In this document: one piece after another, positions 23,073 through 31,287 of the stretch
How the letters are laid out: each line of letters opens with the position of its first letter
Position numbering within the stretch: the stretch's first letter is position 1
DNA from: a virus
Length of the DNA: 48,559 bases
Direction: 5' to 3' (one strand)
IMG/VR virus record: IMGVR_UViG_3300037827_000343
Coordinates: 1 to 48,559 of that record
Translations under genes and position numbers: made by a program
Notes under the pieces: generated by a model
Seen by the model: only the letters and a program-made list of their open reading frames with translations
Told to the model about the DNA's origin: nothing
The model's database searches: none

Positions 23073-23696
23073 TCATTCGGCGAAAAACCGCCAGAGGACG
23101 TTCCCGGATGTGGCGGAAGTGTGTTCTGACAAAGGGTCATTAACATTGATGTCAAACTGAATAATTTGCGATCCTAAAGTAGAAAGGTACACCCACCCCG
23201 GAACTGTATAATTCAAGCCCAGATAATTGAAATCAATTTCTAATGCTGGCAAATCTGCCAGGAAATTTACAGTAAAATCCATGAAGTAATGCGTAGAGTC
23301 GATAACGCTTCCGTCTACGCCAACCAACGAATTAGTGAGCGCTGGCTGAATGTACCCCAGCAACTGAGGAACCCACAGTTCCGCTACAGCCGAGTTGAAC
23401 GAAGGAACCTTATTCCAACCCCACACCTGCAAGCCGTAAGAGTAACCCGTTGTGCCCACGCCGTAAGGGCTGAACAAAATCCGCTTCTGCTGCTCGCCCC
23501 CGTTGCCAGCCTTGTTGTCGATGACACCCGACCCAGAAGGTACTGTCGTCTGCGGCCCCGTGACGGCGTACGAAGTCGCCGTCACGTCCGCGGCGAACGC
23601 GATGTTGAAGTTCTGGGCCGTGGTGCTGAGATACATCGACACGCTCCGTTTTGTGACCCCTGCCCCAAGCTTCTTCCCTGGAGAACCGGAAACCAA
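23073..23696 (-). CDS. structural protein, possibly 5'-frameshifted
   Basis: Not recognised. A beta-rich protein of ~190-230 residues (AQNFNIAFAADVTATSYAVT, GYSYGLQVWGWNKVPSFNSA, FTVNFLADLPALEIDFNYLG) of tail or capsid decoration style. The start shown is a TTG without a ribosome-binding site; ATG 23636 has GGAG seven bases upstream. However, an ATG at 23754 has AAGGA upstream, overlaps the previous stop as ATGA, and would read into this frame after a +1 change near 23695-23710, as the usual junction in this operon would predict. The true N-terminus is therefore open. Confidence 0.55.
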   Translation of the reverse strand: MVSGSPGKKLGAGVTKRSVSMYLSTTAQNFNIAFAADVTATSYAVTGPQTTVPSGSGVIDNKAGNGGEQQKRILFSPYGVGTTGYSYGLQVWGWNKVPSFNSAVAELWVPQLLGYIQPALTNSLVGVDGSVIDSTHYFMDFTVNFLADLPALEIDFNYLGLNYTVPGWVYLSTLGSQIIQFDINVNDPLSEHTSATSGNVLWRFFAE

Positions 23697-23750
23697 GTAA
23701 GCCGCGCGGCCCGAGAACGTTGGTGCTGTAAACAGGCCATGGGGCAGAGG

Positions 23751-23999
23751 TCATTTCCTTAGAATTTCGTTGGTAAGTTGCTGATCTTTTTGCGCTTGAG
23801 CGAGCATGTTCATCCTGTTGATGGCGTCCGCATTGGCGATCTGCCGTTTCACGTTGTCCAGAGCTCCTTGCAGGATCATGGCCGCGAACTCCAGCGTCTT
23901 CACCGTCTTTTGGTTAAGAATCGTGTGCGGCGTTTGAGTGTCCGCGTTCCAGAAAACAGCAATATCCGGTTGCTGAATGTGGCCGTTTTCAGTCATCAT
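23751..23999 (-). CDS. small helical protein, 82 aa
   Basis: Not recognised. MMTENGHIQQPDIAVFWNAD leads into TPHTILNQKTVKTLEFAAMI and two helices (LQGALDNVKRQIANADAINR, LAQAQKDQQLTNEILRK). It starts in an ATGA overlap with the preceding repeat-domain gene. The short helical form resembles chaperone or adaptor proteins of tail assembly, but there is no specific match. Confidence 0.65.
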   Translation of the reverse strand: MMTENGHIQQPDIAVFWNADTQTPHTILNQKTVKTLEFAAMILQGALDNVKRQIANADAINRMNMLAQAQKDQQLTNEILRK

Positions 24000-25315
24000 G
24001 AGTTTGTCCCGGTCCCGAGCTCGGTAATTGTCGCCGCCGTGGCGCTGGTGAACGTCACCATAAAATCTCGCCAGGTGTTGGTCGCAATGGTGAGTGTGGA
24101 CGTGTTCGGGTTCGTGACTCCCGACCCAACAGCAACCGTCAACGTGCCCGTGCCCTGGCCGTTGATGATCCGCAAGATGTACGAGAAACCGATAACGCAG
24201 TTGGGGATGTCCCCGAACATCTGACCTGCCGTCCGGGTTGTGATCGTGCCTGGCGTGCCCTGCGTGTTGTTGTAGACCGTGAACTTGGCCCCCGTCAACT
24301 CGCCGGCCGTGAACGTCGTCGTCGTCGTTCCCGTTGACCATTGCAACGGCGGCACGGGCGTTAGTTCACCGAAAGCCACGGCCTGCATCGTGAACGTCGT
24401 CGCCGTCGCGTAGGTCACGAGGAACGTGACCCACGTTGCCGGAGGAACGTTCGTGATCCCAGAAACCGTTACATTCGAAGCCCCCTGGATCGTGGCCGTG
24501 GAATTGGTTCCGTTTTGATAGGTCCAGTACCAGGATTGCCCGACCTGTGTGTTCGGGTAAGCGGCAATCAGATCGGCCACCGTATCCGTCGTGTCGGTGA
24601 AGGCCGCCGTGGAGCCCGTGCGCACCGTGACGCCGCCGACGATTCCGGCCGCCGTGATCGTGCCGGCTCCAACCGTACTCAGCGCCGTAATAACGGGAAG
24701 AGGCATCGATGTCATGGCGATGGTTTCGACGCCGTACATCGTGACCGTTGTCGCCGTGGCGTAGGTGACAAGGAAGCGCCCGACCGACAGCGGCGGAATG
24801 ACAACGTTGCCGCTGAGCGTGACGCCAACGCCGTTCAAGATCGTCTCGGCAAAGGCGGTTGTGTTGATGATGTCCAGGAAGAAGGCCGTGCCCACGGCGT
24901 CACCGGCAAGGGCCGTGATGATGGCCGCAGCCGTGTCTGTGGTGTCGCTAAAGGCCCCCGTGGGACCGCTGCGAGTGATGAGCTTGCCGACGATCTGGGC
25001 GGCCGTCAGCGTGGTCCCGGATGTCGCCGTGACGGCACTGTTGGCCGCGGCTTTGCCCGTGCCAACCGCGCCGTCGATGTTTAGCCACGTCGCCGACGTG
25101 ACGGTGCCGGTGTTGATGTAGAAGGTCGAACCGGCCGAACCGATCATGTTCTGGTAAGTGCAGCCGGGGGCGAAACCGCCGATGCCGTTCTTGGGAACGC
25201 CCGTGCCGGCGGTGTAGTCCGAGGTCAAGCCCGTGAACCCACGGAGCCAGCCGCGGCCCGGAACGAAGGTTCGCCGGCCAGAAGCGTCTTGAACATCGTC
25301 TCTCGTCACAGCCAT
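23996..25315 (-). CDS. structural protein with three ~100-residue repeats
   Basis: A 439-residue protein. After ~95 residues (GRRTFVPGRGWLRGFTGLTS, then a Thr/Ala-rich strand region) come three related units of about 100 residues, each with an ITAAxIVG-type start, a T-D-T-T-D or similar turn, a hydrophobic strand pair, and V-x-F/R-F-L-V-T-Y-A-T-A-T-T or MVTFTSATAATIT near the end. The pattern suggests three tandem beta-sandwich domains, typical of capsid decoration or fibre-like proteins. The ATG at 25315 has GAGAGG eight bases upstream. Confidence 0.65.
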   Translation of the reverse strand: MAVTRDDVQDASGRRTFVPGRGWLRGFTGLTSDYTAGTGVPKNGIGGFAPGCTYQNMIGSAGSTFYINTGTVTSATWLNIDGAVGTGKAAANSAVTATSGTTLTAAQIVGKLITRSGPTGAFSDTTDTAAAIITALAGDAVGTAFFLDIINTTAFAETILNGVGVTLSGNVVIPPLSVGRFLVTYATATTVTMYGVETIAMTSMPLPVITALSTVGAGTITAAGIVGGVTVRTGSTAAFTDTTDTVADLIAAYPNTQVGQSWYWTYQNGTNSTATIQGASNVTVSGITNVPPATWVTFLVTYATATTFTMQAVAFGELTPVPPLQWSTGTTTTTFTAGELTGAKFTVYNNTQGTPGTITTRTAGQMFGDIPNCVIGFSYILRIINGQGTGTLTVAVGSGVTNPNTSTLTIATNTWRDFMVTFTSATAATITELGTGTNS

Positions 25316-25327
25316 GATCAAATCCTC

Positions 25328-26146
25328 TCAATACTGGGTTCCTTGAAACGTCCAGGAGCCGCCGTAGTGCCACCAAGGGCCGTTCGAAGAACCTCTGCGA
25401 TCTGAGTTATCCCGGTTGTAACCGAGATTCTGCGCCTTGAACTTCTGATCCATTCCAATGCTCGCGATCAGCCTTTCCTGGAACTTCGCCGTGTGCACGC
25501 CGGGCATGTCGTCTATCATCTGTTCGGCAATCGCCAGGCAGCTTTCCAGGAGTGTTTCAGCATGAGCTGCCCCGCCGTAGGCATAGGGCTTTGATCCATC
25601 CAGGGCGTCGGGCAGCAGGTAATACTGAAACTGAAGCTCGTACTGCTGATCCGCCGCCGGCCACACGACCATCTCAAACCGTTGCCCCTCTGTCGCCCCT
25701 GTTCCCACCAGCGGAGCCACGGCCACCATCTGGGGCCGCGAAGTTGTTTCCGGGAAGGCCGCGAACATCGCCCGGATCGCCGATTCGTTCCTGACCTCCA
25801 AAGGCCACCAGACTTGCGATTGGCTGGGGGCCAAAGTTACCCGGCCCTCGATTCCGCCAAAGTCGTCCGGCAGTTGAAACTTGTTGGCCCCGACCGGAAG
25901 AACCACCGTCCCGGTCGGGTGCATGAAGCTCCAGCTTGTCGGGCTGGCCATGCCCTGCACCACAGGCGGAAAGTAGAATTGACGAAGCCCAGAGGTCAAC
26001 ACGTCCCGCAACCGGCCCCGCTGGAATTCCTGGCTCTTGGTAAGTCCCTTGGGGCTCAGGCGAATCAAGTCGTTCGGATATCCAAGGAACCTGCTGACCC
26101 GGTTGGCCAATTCGTAGTAAGCGATTGAAAGACTCGATTCGGCCAT
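25328..26146 (-). CDS. putative head-tail adaptor, gp11-like by place
   Basis: A 272-residue protein beginning SIAYYELANRVSRFLGY, with RLRDVLTSGLRQFYFPP and a C-terminal AETLLESCLAIAEQMIDDMP helix. An N-terminal helical domain followed by a beta-domain (VVLPVGANKFQLPDDFGG) is common for podovirus adaptor proteins that connect portal to nozzle (the T7 gp11 slot), and its position after capsid genes and before the nozzle genes agrees. The assignment rests on order and general pattern. ATG 26146 is chosen for the GAGG upstream. Confidence 0.55.
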   Translation of the reverse strand: MAESSLSIAYYELANRVSRFLGYPNDLIRLSPKGLTKSQEFQRGRLRDVLTSGLRQFYFPPVVQGMASPTSWSFMHPTGTVVLPVGANKFQLPDDFGGIEGRVTLAPSQSQVWWPLEVRNESAIRAMFAAFPETTSRPQMVAVAPLVGTGATEGQRFEMVVWPAADQQYELQFQYYLLPDALDGSKPYAYGGAAHAETLLESCLAIAEQMIDDMPGVHTAKFQERLIASIGMDQKFKAQNLGYNRDNSDRRGSSNGPWWHYGGSWTFQGTQY

Positions 26147-26154
26147 GATGTACC

Positions 26155-26397
26155 TCAACCGCAATCTTCGCAGGCGTTGCCTTCCAGGTCGGGGACGCCC
26201 GGGCCATCATTGCCGTGATACGGAGCCGTCATCGGCGTACCGTGGCTGGAGGCGTGTTCTAGCCCCTTGTCCTCGGATTCATCGCCGTACTCCTCGCCAG
26301 CATGAAAGCCTGCCGGAGTGCCGTGCGCAGCGTTCATGTGGTGATGGCTAGCGTGCGCCATCTTGTCTTTCTTCTTGCTGTGATGCTTCTTCTTCAT
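26155..26397 (-). CDS. small His/Lys-rich protein, 80 aa
   Basis: Not recognised. MKKKHHSKKKDKMAHASHHH opens the protein; further His, Glu and Gly residues follow and it ends CEDCG. The strongly basic, His-rich start and the terminal Cys pair could bind DNA or metal ions. AAGGAA precedes the ATG. It lies between capsid and adaptor genes, so it may be packaged in the head. Confidence 0.6.
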   Translation of the reverse strand: MKKKHHSKKKDKMAHASHHHMNAAHGTPAGFHAGEEYGDESEDKGLEHASSHGTPMTAPYHGNDGPGVPDLEGNACEDCG

Positions 26398-26408
26398 GAT
26401 CCGGTTCC

Positions 26409-26567
26409 TTAAACGTGAGTCTCGTTCGGTAGTTTGCGTTTCTTCCCGCCCTTCTTGCCGACCTTGGCGGGAAGCGGCCCCTTGTTGTCGTAGTGGTGCT
26501 TCTTCACCCAGGTATGCCCCTTTGTGGCGTTCAGAAACTTTCTCTGCGCTTCACTCTTGGCCGGCAT
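26409..26567 (-). CDS. MPAKS-type small basic protein, 52 aa
   Basis: MPAKSEAQRKFLNATKGHTW followed by VKKHHYDNKGPLPAKVG and a Lys-rich tail. This resembles the short MPAKSxAQ proteins of phages (DUF3008-like), whose function is unknown. GGAGGTGATC precedes the ATG at some distance. The basic charge suggests nucleic-acid association, perhaps as a minor head component. Confidence 0.6.
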   Translation of the reverse strand: MPAKSEAQRKFLNATKGHTWVKKHHYDNKGPLPAKVGKKGGKKRKLPNETHV

Positions 26568-26598
26568 AGATTGGATCACCTCCAATCCTGGGTTAGGG

Positions 26599-27561
26599 TC
26601 ATGCGAGAGACTGCTGAGCCGCGTAAATCCAGTCCACATCAGCATTGACCGAGGCCGTCGTACTCTGCTGCATCCACGCAATTGTTGGGGTCATGAACGT
26701 GATCGGGAACGCCGCCGTCGTCAAGCCCCCCGTGTCGCTCGATATGAAGGCCGCGGCGATCTGACCGTTGACGTACACGGTAATAAGCGGCGTTCGCAAC
26801 GTGCCCGCCGTCTGACCGGCCGTCGTGGAACTGCTGACCAGAACCTTCTCGGCGTTCGGGTTGAACACGAAACCAAGCTTATAGAAAGTGGCCCCGGCCA
26901 TGGCCGTGCCCGTAACCGTGTTGATGATGTTGCCAAGGTTGGCCGTGTACGTCGGCGTGCCACCGGCCAGGTTGTACACGAAATCGAAGTCTAGGCCGTG
27001 AGTGGCCCCGCCCCGTTTGTGGAAACCGATAAAGCCGGGGGCCGTCGAGAGTGTGCCTCCCGTGTGTGTGATCGGCACAGCCGAGGCCGGCAGCCCAGAG
27101 GCATCTACCAGCCCAAGAAACATATCACTTGTTGAGGCAGCTACTGAGGCCGTGCTGTTCTGAACGCGGCATTCAAAGGAAAGTCGGCCCTGAAACGTGC
27201 CGCTGGAATTCTGAATCTGAAAAGGGTTGGTCAACGACCCCAGGGCCACACCTTGATGGGCCGTGGTCGAAGCCGCCAGGTGAATGCCGCCCCCGTAGAT
27301 GCCAGAATCGGTGATTGCACCGTTAGTGTCGAGGTAGCCGTACCAATCCTGAGATGCCCCAAAATTGGCGGCGCTGCCCGTGGCTGGCGAAATTCCGCAG
27401 CCAATGAAATCTTCGAACATCTTGATGCCGGTGCGCGGGTCTTGCTCGAAATCAGCCCACCAGGCCCCGGGGGCCCCCGGTTGATTCCAGATCGACGGCG
27501 ACGGACCGCGCGTCAAATCCTGAATCGTGTTGTTGACCATATTGACAGTTTTCACAGCCAT
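26599..27561 (-). CDS. capsid-associated beta-sandwich protein, 320 aa
   Basis: The sequence FEDFIGCGISPATGSAANFG, GGGIHLAASTTAHQGVALGS, GRLSFECRVQNSTASVAAST, DMFLGLVDASG and the late ITVYVNGQIAAAFISSDTGG follow the strand pattern of concanavalin/LamG-like jelly rolls, often found as head fibres or decoration proteins. It lies two genes after the major capsid protein in the same operon. GGAG precedes the ATG. The fold call is by eye. Confidence 0.6.
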   Translation of the reverse strand: MAVKTVNMVNNTIQDLTRGPSPSIWNQPGAPGAWWADFEQDPRTGIKMFEDFIGCGISPATGSAANFGASQDWYGYLDTNGAITDSGIYGGGIHLAASTTAHQGVALGSLTNPFQIQNSSGTFQGRLSFECRVQNSTASVAASTSDMFLGLVDASGLPASAVPITHTGGTLSTAPGFIGFHKRGGATHGLDFDFVYNLAGGTPTYTANLGNIINTVTGTAMAGATFYKLGFVFNPNAEKVLVSSSTTAGQTAGTLRTPLITVYVNGQIAAAFISSDTGGLTTAAFPITFMTPTIAWMQQSTTASVNADVDWIYAAQQSLA

Positions 27562-27570
27562 GATGGACTC

Positions 27571-28122
27571 CTATTTCACAATGAGAGAGTCTTCGAGATT
27601 ACTGGGGGAGCGCACGGGCATTTGCGCGTGCAACTGTCGATCGACTTCCGAATCCTGAAGAGATTGGGTCAACGTCGCCGTGTCAACCTTGATGTCCGGG
27701 GCTCTGCCGATCTTGTCCACATCACGGTAGACACGGTAGCTGATCGTCACCCTCACCAGCACGTCGCCAGGAGACAGTTTGACAGGCGTGCCCACCTTGA
27801 CCGTCTCGTAGATAGGCTGCCCGGCTTCGTCGATGCCCGTCATCTCCTGAACGTCCTTCGTGGGCATCTTCGTATTGCGCCGGCCGGCCTTGGGGTCTCT
27901 GATCACGGGCTCGAAAGTCACGCTATCAGCGGAGAACCCTACCATGTGACGGCAGTAGCCGTGATCGTCAAGGCCCCGTTCGAAATTGCAGCCGAACGGG
28001 CACGCGCACACATGCTTCGTGGGCGCGCCGTTGAACTGGTTCTGGGCTTTGACCAGTTTCGAGCGCGTGTCTCGCTTCAGAATGGAACGGTCAATCGAGA
28101 CAGGAGTTTCGGTTTCGATCAT
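27571..28122 (-). CDS. hypothetical protein after capsid, 183 aa, Cys cluster
   Basis: Not recognised. The N-terminal third contains HVCACPFGCNFERGLDDHGY followed by C-R-H, an arrangement of three Cys and two His (HxCxCx3C...CxH) that could bind zinc. The rest is beta-rich (VGTPVKLSPGDVLVRVTISY). ATG 28122 has GAGGAAA upstream and is preferred to the longer start at 28158. Its place next to the capsid gene suggests a head-completion or decoration role. Confidence 0.6.
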   Translation of the reverse strand: MIETETPVSIDRSILKRDTRSKLVKAQNQFNGAPTKHVCACPFGCNFERGLDDHGYCRHMVGFSADSVTFEPVIRDPKAGRRNTKMPTKDVQEMTGIDEAGQPIYETVKVGTPVKLSPGDVLVRVTISYRVYRDVDKIGRAPDIKVDTATLTQSLQDSEVDRQLHAQMPVRSPSNLEDSLIVK

Positions 28123-28135
28123 CGTTTTCCTCGGT

Positions 28136-29188
28136 TCATCCAGGGTAAGTCGTTCCAAGGGCGATCACGCCCCCTGTTCTTCGGTTACGGGCCACGGGCT
28201 GATAGGCCAGATCGAGGAAGTGGCCTTCAACGGTATGCTGTCCGGGATAGTTCGGCACATGCGTTTCCTTGAGCCACCAATCCTGAAGGACGAACAACTT
28301 GAAATCGCCCCAGGGGATCAGGTAGATCGGGTTGGTCGTGTCCGATTCCAGGCGCGGAACCCAGGTGAGCGGCGTTCGCAGAATCACCGTCTTCCCGTCC
28401 TGGGAAGCGATGTCCACGCCCAGGTTGCTATTCTGGGCCATGAGCAATTCTTCAAGAGGCCGGATGACGCCGTAGTTCCCGAACCAGCCCGGCTGGTCGC
28501 CGGTGTTGAACGACGGGATGCCGTCAACGGGCGGCTGGAAGTCAGTAAACAAGGCCATGCGGCTGATCTTGCGAACTAAATCGTCGAGGCTGACAGCAAC
28601 GTATTCGTCGGTGTACGAAGCCCAATTGGGAACCAACGTCGGGTTCAAGCCAACCGTCGTGTAGCCGCTGGGGACGGTGCCGTAGAAACCCTGGGTCGCG
28701 GCCTTGGGGAACCATACGTTGATTCCCCAAGGAGTCAGAACGTCGGTGACGGCCGGAGGAGCGCCCCAATAGTTGTTCTCCATCAGCACAGCCAGCGAAA
28801 TCAAGGCCCGGATGCGCCGAGTCTTGATGTAGTCCACGATGCGGGCCGGCTCCCGGTTCATGGAAATGACCTGGCCGATGATGCCGTAGTTGGCTGTGGT
28901 GAAGCGCCAATCGGCCGTCGCCAGGGCCATACCGCCGTCGTCAATGTTCAGGTTGTCACTCGCGGCCAAGCCAACGTTGGCGGCGCTGCCGTTATCGGAA
29001 ATCATCACGTCCCACTGAAAACCCGTGCCCGACCGGAACACGACCCGGTTCTTGCGAACGAGCTGCCGCATGGCGATCAGGCGCTGAAAGGGTGTGGCAA
29101 TTTCCGTGAATCTCGGCTTGCCGAGATCGCGTAGCGTGGTCGCGGTCAAGTCCGTGATCTGTGAAGGGGTCAGCGTCGGGGTGGCCAT
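28136..29188 (-). CDS. major capsid protein
   Basis: A 350-residue protein directly after the scaffold gene, in the usual place for the major head protein. It has RFTEIATPFQRLIAMRQLVR at the N-terminus, DVMISDNGSAANVGLAASDN, a spine-helix-like RRIRALISLAVLMENNYWG, and a C-terminal P-domain-like YLIPWGDFKLFVLQDWW and HFLDLAYQPVARNRRTGGVI, a pattern of the HK97-type fold of podoviruses. GGGAAT precedes the ATG. Together with the scaffold it may be expressed strongly from the promoter at 30184-30212. Confidence 0.85.
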   Translation of the reverse strand: MATPTLTPSQITDLTATTLRDLGKPRFTEIATPFQRLIAMRQLVRKNRVVFRSGTGFQWDVMISDNGSAANVGLAASDNLNIDDGGMALATADWRFTTANYGIIGQVISMNREPARIVDYIKTRRIRALISLAVLMENNYWGAPPAVTDVLTPWGINVWFPKAATQGFYGTVPSGYTTVGLNPTLVPNWASYTDEYVAVSLDDLVRKISRMALFTDFQPPVDGIPSFNTGDQPGWFGNYGVIRPLEELLMAQNSNLGVDIASQDGKTVILRTPLTWVPRLESDTTNPIYLIPWGDFKLFVLQDWWLKETHVPNYPGQHTVEGHFLDLAYQPVARNRRTGGVIALGTTYPG

Positions 29189-29199
29189 GAAAGATTCCC

Positions 29200-30162
29200 T
29201 TAATCAAAGAAGTCGTCTTTGGTTGCCGTGCCGCTTTGTTCCGGATTGGCGGAAGTAACGTCGCCCGTGCCCATCTCGCGCAGCAGCGCTTCAACGCTCC
29301 GAACGGCCTTGCCGTCGCTGGGAGGTTCAGGCGCGTTGCGGCGTGCCGTGGGCTTGGCGACGGTGCCGTTCATCCAGTCCTTGCGGGTTTTGTTGAGTGG
29401 ATCAGCTTCTTCGGTTTTGGAAGATTCAGTCGTGGTGGCCACGGGGTAGAGTGCCCGGGCCTGAAAGGCGACTTCGGAAGCGATCAGCCCGGTGTCCTGG
29501 CCGATCTGCTTGAGAGTGCGCTGGAAGACTTGCACACGCCGGGCGAAGGCTTCCGGGTTGGACCGCTCGACATCGGCGCCAGTGCCGACGCCGAAAATCT
29601 TCTCGTAGGGCTTGCCCAAGGAAGCGATGGCATTGTCAAACTGACTGGCGATCTGACGGTTGCGGCGCTCAAGGTCGCGCTTCTCGGAAGCGGCTAGCTT
29701 TTTCTCGACTTCCTTGACCCGCTTCAGATTGTTGCCGAGAACGCGCTTCAGTTCCGAGGTCAGCTCCGGGGCCAGTTGTTGTTCAAGAGACCCGAGACTG
29801 ACTTCATCTTCAACAAGAGCCGGCGCTTCGCGCTGCGGAGCGTTGTACGTGGTCTGCTCTCGATGAGGAAGCCGCGCCCGTTCTTCCGCCAGGCGACGTT
29901 GAACCTTGGTATTAATGCGCTGTATTTGATCGCCGAGAAGGTTGGGATCGGTGGCGGTAATCTCTTCGTCCGTGAAGCCCTGTTCCTGGGCCATGCGAAC
30001 GAGCCACGCCGGATGCGCGTGGCCTTGCGGAGTTTCTTCGGGAAGTGGAGAATTGGCGGCAACGGTTACTTCGGCGGGGGCCTCGATATCGAGTTCCGCT
30101 GCCTGGTTTTGTATCTGCTGTTCGGTTGTCAGCGTTTGTTCATCAGCCACCTTTGCCGCCAA
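29200..30162 (-). CDS. scaffold protein
   Basis: A 320-residue, acidic, mostly helical protein with a disordered N-terminus (LTTEQQIQNQAAELDIEAPA), a long charged coiled coil (ELKRVLGNNLKRVKEVEKKL, EKRDLERRNRQIASQFDNAI) and a C-terminal low-complexity region ending KDDFFD. Length, charge and position just before the major capsid protein identify it as the head scaffold. The start is TTG at 30162 (or GTG at 30150); no ATG exists. A promoter lies just upstream and the leader contains a 13-mer also found before the portal gene. Confidence 0.8.
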   Translation of the reverse strand: MAAKVADEQTLTTEQQIQNQAAELDIEAPAEVTVAANSPLPEETPQGHAHPAWLVRMAQEQGFTDEEITATDPNLLGDQIQRINTKVQRRLAEERARLPHREQTTYNAPQREAPALVEDEVSLGSLEQQLAPELTSELKRVLGNNLKRVKEVEKKLAASEKRDLERRNRQIASQFDNAIASLGKPYEKIFGVGTGADVERSNPEAFARRVQVFQRTLKQIGQDTGLIASEVAFQARALYPVATTTESSKTEEADPLNKTRKDWMNGTVAKPTARRNAPEPPSDGKAVRSVEALLREMGTGDVTSANPEQSGTATKDDFFD

Positions 30163-30163
30163 T

Positions 30164-30176
30164 GCACCTGTTCTTA
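30164..30176 (-). repeat. 13-bp leader motif shared with the portal leader
   Basis: On the minus strand TAAGAACAGGTGC lies directly before the scaffold start codon. The same 13-mer occurs at 38067-38079 before the portal gene (starting with the terminase stop codon). Both following genes have TTG starts without a strong Shine-Dalgarno, so the motif may be a ribosome-binding or processing element; chance is possible. Confidence 0.4.
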
Positions 30177-30183
30177 GAATCTA

Positions 30184-30212
30184 TCGTTACAAAGAAGTGA
30201 AAGAGTTGTCAA
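30184..30212 (-). promoter_or_regulatory. promoter for scaffold and capsid genes
   Basis: Read on the minus strand: a perfect TTGACA (30207-30212), a 17-bp spacer and TAACGA (30184-30189). The -10 is weak but the position, in a 65-bp gap just before the scaffold gene, makes sense for extra synthesis of scaffold and capsid. The transcript would start near 30177, at the sequence TAAGAACAGGTGC. Confidence 0.5.
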
Positions 30213-30227
30213 CTGGTTTTTGAAAAA

Positions 30228-30644
30228 TCATGCCGCACACAGCAGATACTGCATCTGGCAATTAGCCGTGGATGCCAGCGCGTATGGCACGCAAGCCGGC
30301 GGCAGCCACAACCACGCAAACCCCCCATACACGTCGGCCCCATTCGCGGCCCCGTACAGTTGCGCCAAGGCAGCAGAGGAGTTCCCGGAACCGTTGAACA
30401 ACGTGATATAGTTCGTCGGATCGAGGTTGCGGAAGAAGGCCATGCCCAGATTGCTCCCAGAGAGCGTGCCGAGAGGAACGGCCGTTGCCGACGTGGAGAC
30501 AGTCAGTTCACCCATGACGATGTTCGGGTTCGTGGAAGCGATGTTGAACTGAAGATTGGTGAAAGAAATGCCCGGCAGCACGAACAAGGGCAGATTCTGA
30601 AAACCCAAACTTCCCGAACAGACGATTGCGTTGGTTGTTGCCAT
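30228..30644 (-). CDS. structural protein, 138 aa
   Basis: Not recognised. A beta-rich, Ser/Thr/Ala/Asn-rich protein (MATTNAIVCSGSLGFQNLPL, FTNLQFNIASTNPNIVMGEL, FFRNLDPTNYITLFNGSGNS, FAWLWLPPACVPYALASTA). It has four Cys. The style fits virion decoration. ATG 30644 with AAAGGATG upstream is preferred to the start at 30680. It is the last gene before the scaffold promoter. Confidence 0.6.
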   Translation of the reverse strand: MATTNAIVCSGSLGFQNLPLFVLPGISFTNLQFNIASTNPNIVMGELTVSTSATAVPLGTLSGSNLGMAFFRNLDPTNYITLFNGSGNSSAALAQLYGAANGADVYGGFAWLWLPPACVPYALASTANCQMQYLLCAA

Positions 30645-30676
30645 GGCATCCTTTGTAACACACGTCCCCAGGACCG

Positions 30677-30808
30677 TCAAAACGTTTCACTGGCGTACCG
30701 AATCGCCGCCTGGGGCCGTGGCCTCCTGAAGTTTGGTATGTTCACGGCACTCAAACTGTTCCCCGGCTCTACGGCATGCGACAGATTGGCGACCTGCCTC
30801 ATTTTCAT
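30677..30808 (-). CDS. tiny basic protein, 43 aa
   Basis: Reads MKMRQVANLSHAVEPGNSLS, then AVNIPNFRRPRPQAAIRYAS and ETF. Not recognised. GGAG of the preceding gene's last codons lies eight bases before the ATG, and the stop is 33 bases before the next start. It fills an otherwise empty gap of 166 bp in a compact operon. Coding status rests on the good ribosome-binding site and position only. Confidence 0.45.
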   Translation of the reverse strand: MKMRQVANLSHAVEPGNSLSAVNIPNFRRPRPQAAIRYASETF

Positions 30809-30810
30809 AT

Positions 30811-31107
30811 TCAGAACTCCATCCAAACGCCTTTGTCGATGCACCCATGCCAACTCAGCCCATCATTGCCGCCGCTCACCAAGATCGAGTTCGAGCCCCA
30901 CGGCCCAGCGACAACCGAGATCGTCCCGTCTTCGTGCTCTTCGACATGGTGGCCCCTGAGGTTGCCGTAGAGGTCGTTCGGCGTACAGCAATGCCAAGTG
31001 CCGTCGTCGACCTTCCAGTAATCGCCAGGTTCCTGCAGGGGACGAGATCCGTTCTCGCGAAGTACCGGGTAGACTCGTCTGCCGGGAGCTTTGGCTATGG
31101 TTTTCAT
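30811..31107 (-). CDS. DUF6527-like small protein, 98 aa
   Basis: MKTIAKAPGRRVYPVLRENG, DYWKVDDGTWHCCTPNDLYG, HVEEHEDGTISVV and a C-terminal SILVSGG...LSWHGCIDKGVW segment recall DUF6527-type proteins (beta-rich, with Trp-His-x-Cys near the end), though the match is by eye. Function unknown. The ATG at 31107 has GAGAGGTGG upstream and overlaps, as ATGA, the stop codon of the -1 frame of the previous gene, which supports that frame as real. Confidence 0.55.
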   Translation of the reverse strand: MKTIAKAPGRRVYPVLRENGSRPLQEPGDYWKVDDGTWHCCTPNDLYGNLRGHHVEEHEDGTISVVAGPWGSNSILVSGGNDGLSWHGCIDKGVWMEF

Positions 31108-31276
31108 TTCCACCTCTCGATTGCTGCATCAATCGCCTCACGAAGCGTCGGCGCGTTGAGCGTCGGGAAGCCTTCCCGGACGAGAAATTTCGCAGGCCGG
31201 CGAGGCATATCTGGCAGAAGTCGTCGTCAGGCGTCATCAGCTTTTCGAGCCAGTCGATGCGGGCTTTGTCGGTCAT
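31104..31276 (-). CDS. small protein needing a -1 frameshift, ~57 aa
   Basis: The zero frame starts MTDKARIDWLEKLMTPDDDF, continues through CQICLAGLRNF, then loses coding character. The -1 frame from the same point reads LVREGFPTLNAPTLREAIDA and AIERWK, a typical C-terminus of such small phage proteins, and its stop (31104-31106) overlaps the next ATG as ATGA. At the change point lies A-AAT-TTC (31184-31190 on the minus strand), a canonical X-XXY-YYZ slippery heptamer, followed after five bases by a perfect 6-bp stem (CGGGAA-GGC-TTCCCG, 31164-31178). Programmed -1 frameshifting or a sequence indel are both possible. Function unknown. Confidence 0.55.
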
Positions 31277-31287
31277 GCTTTCACCAG

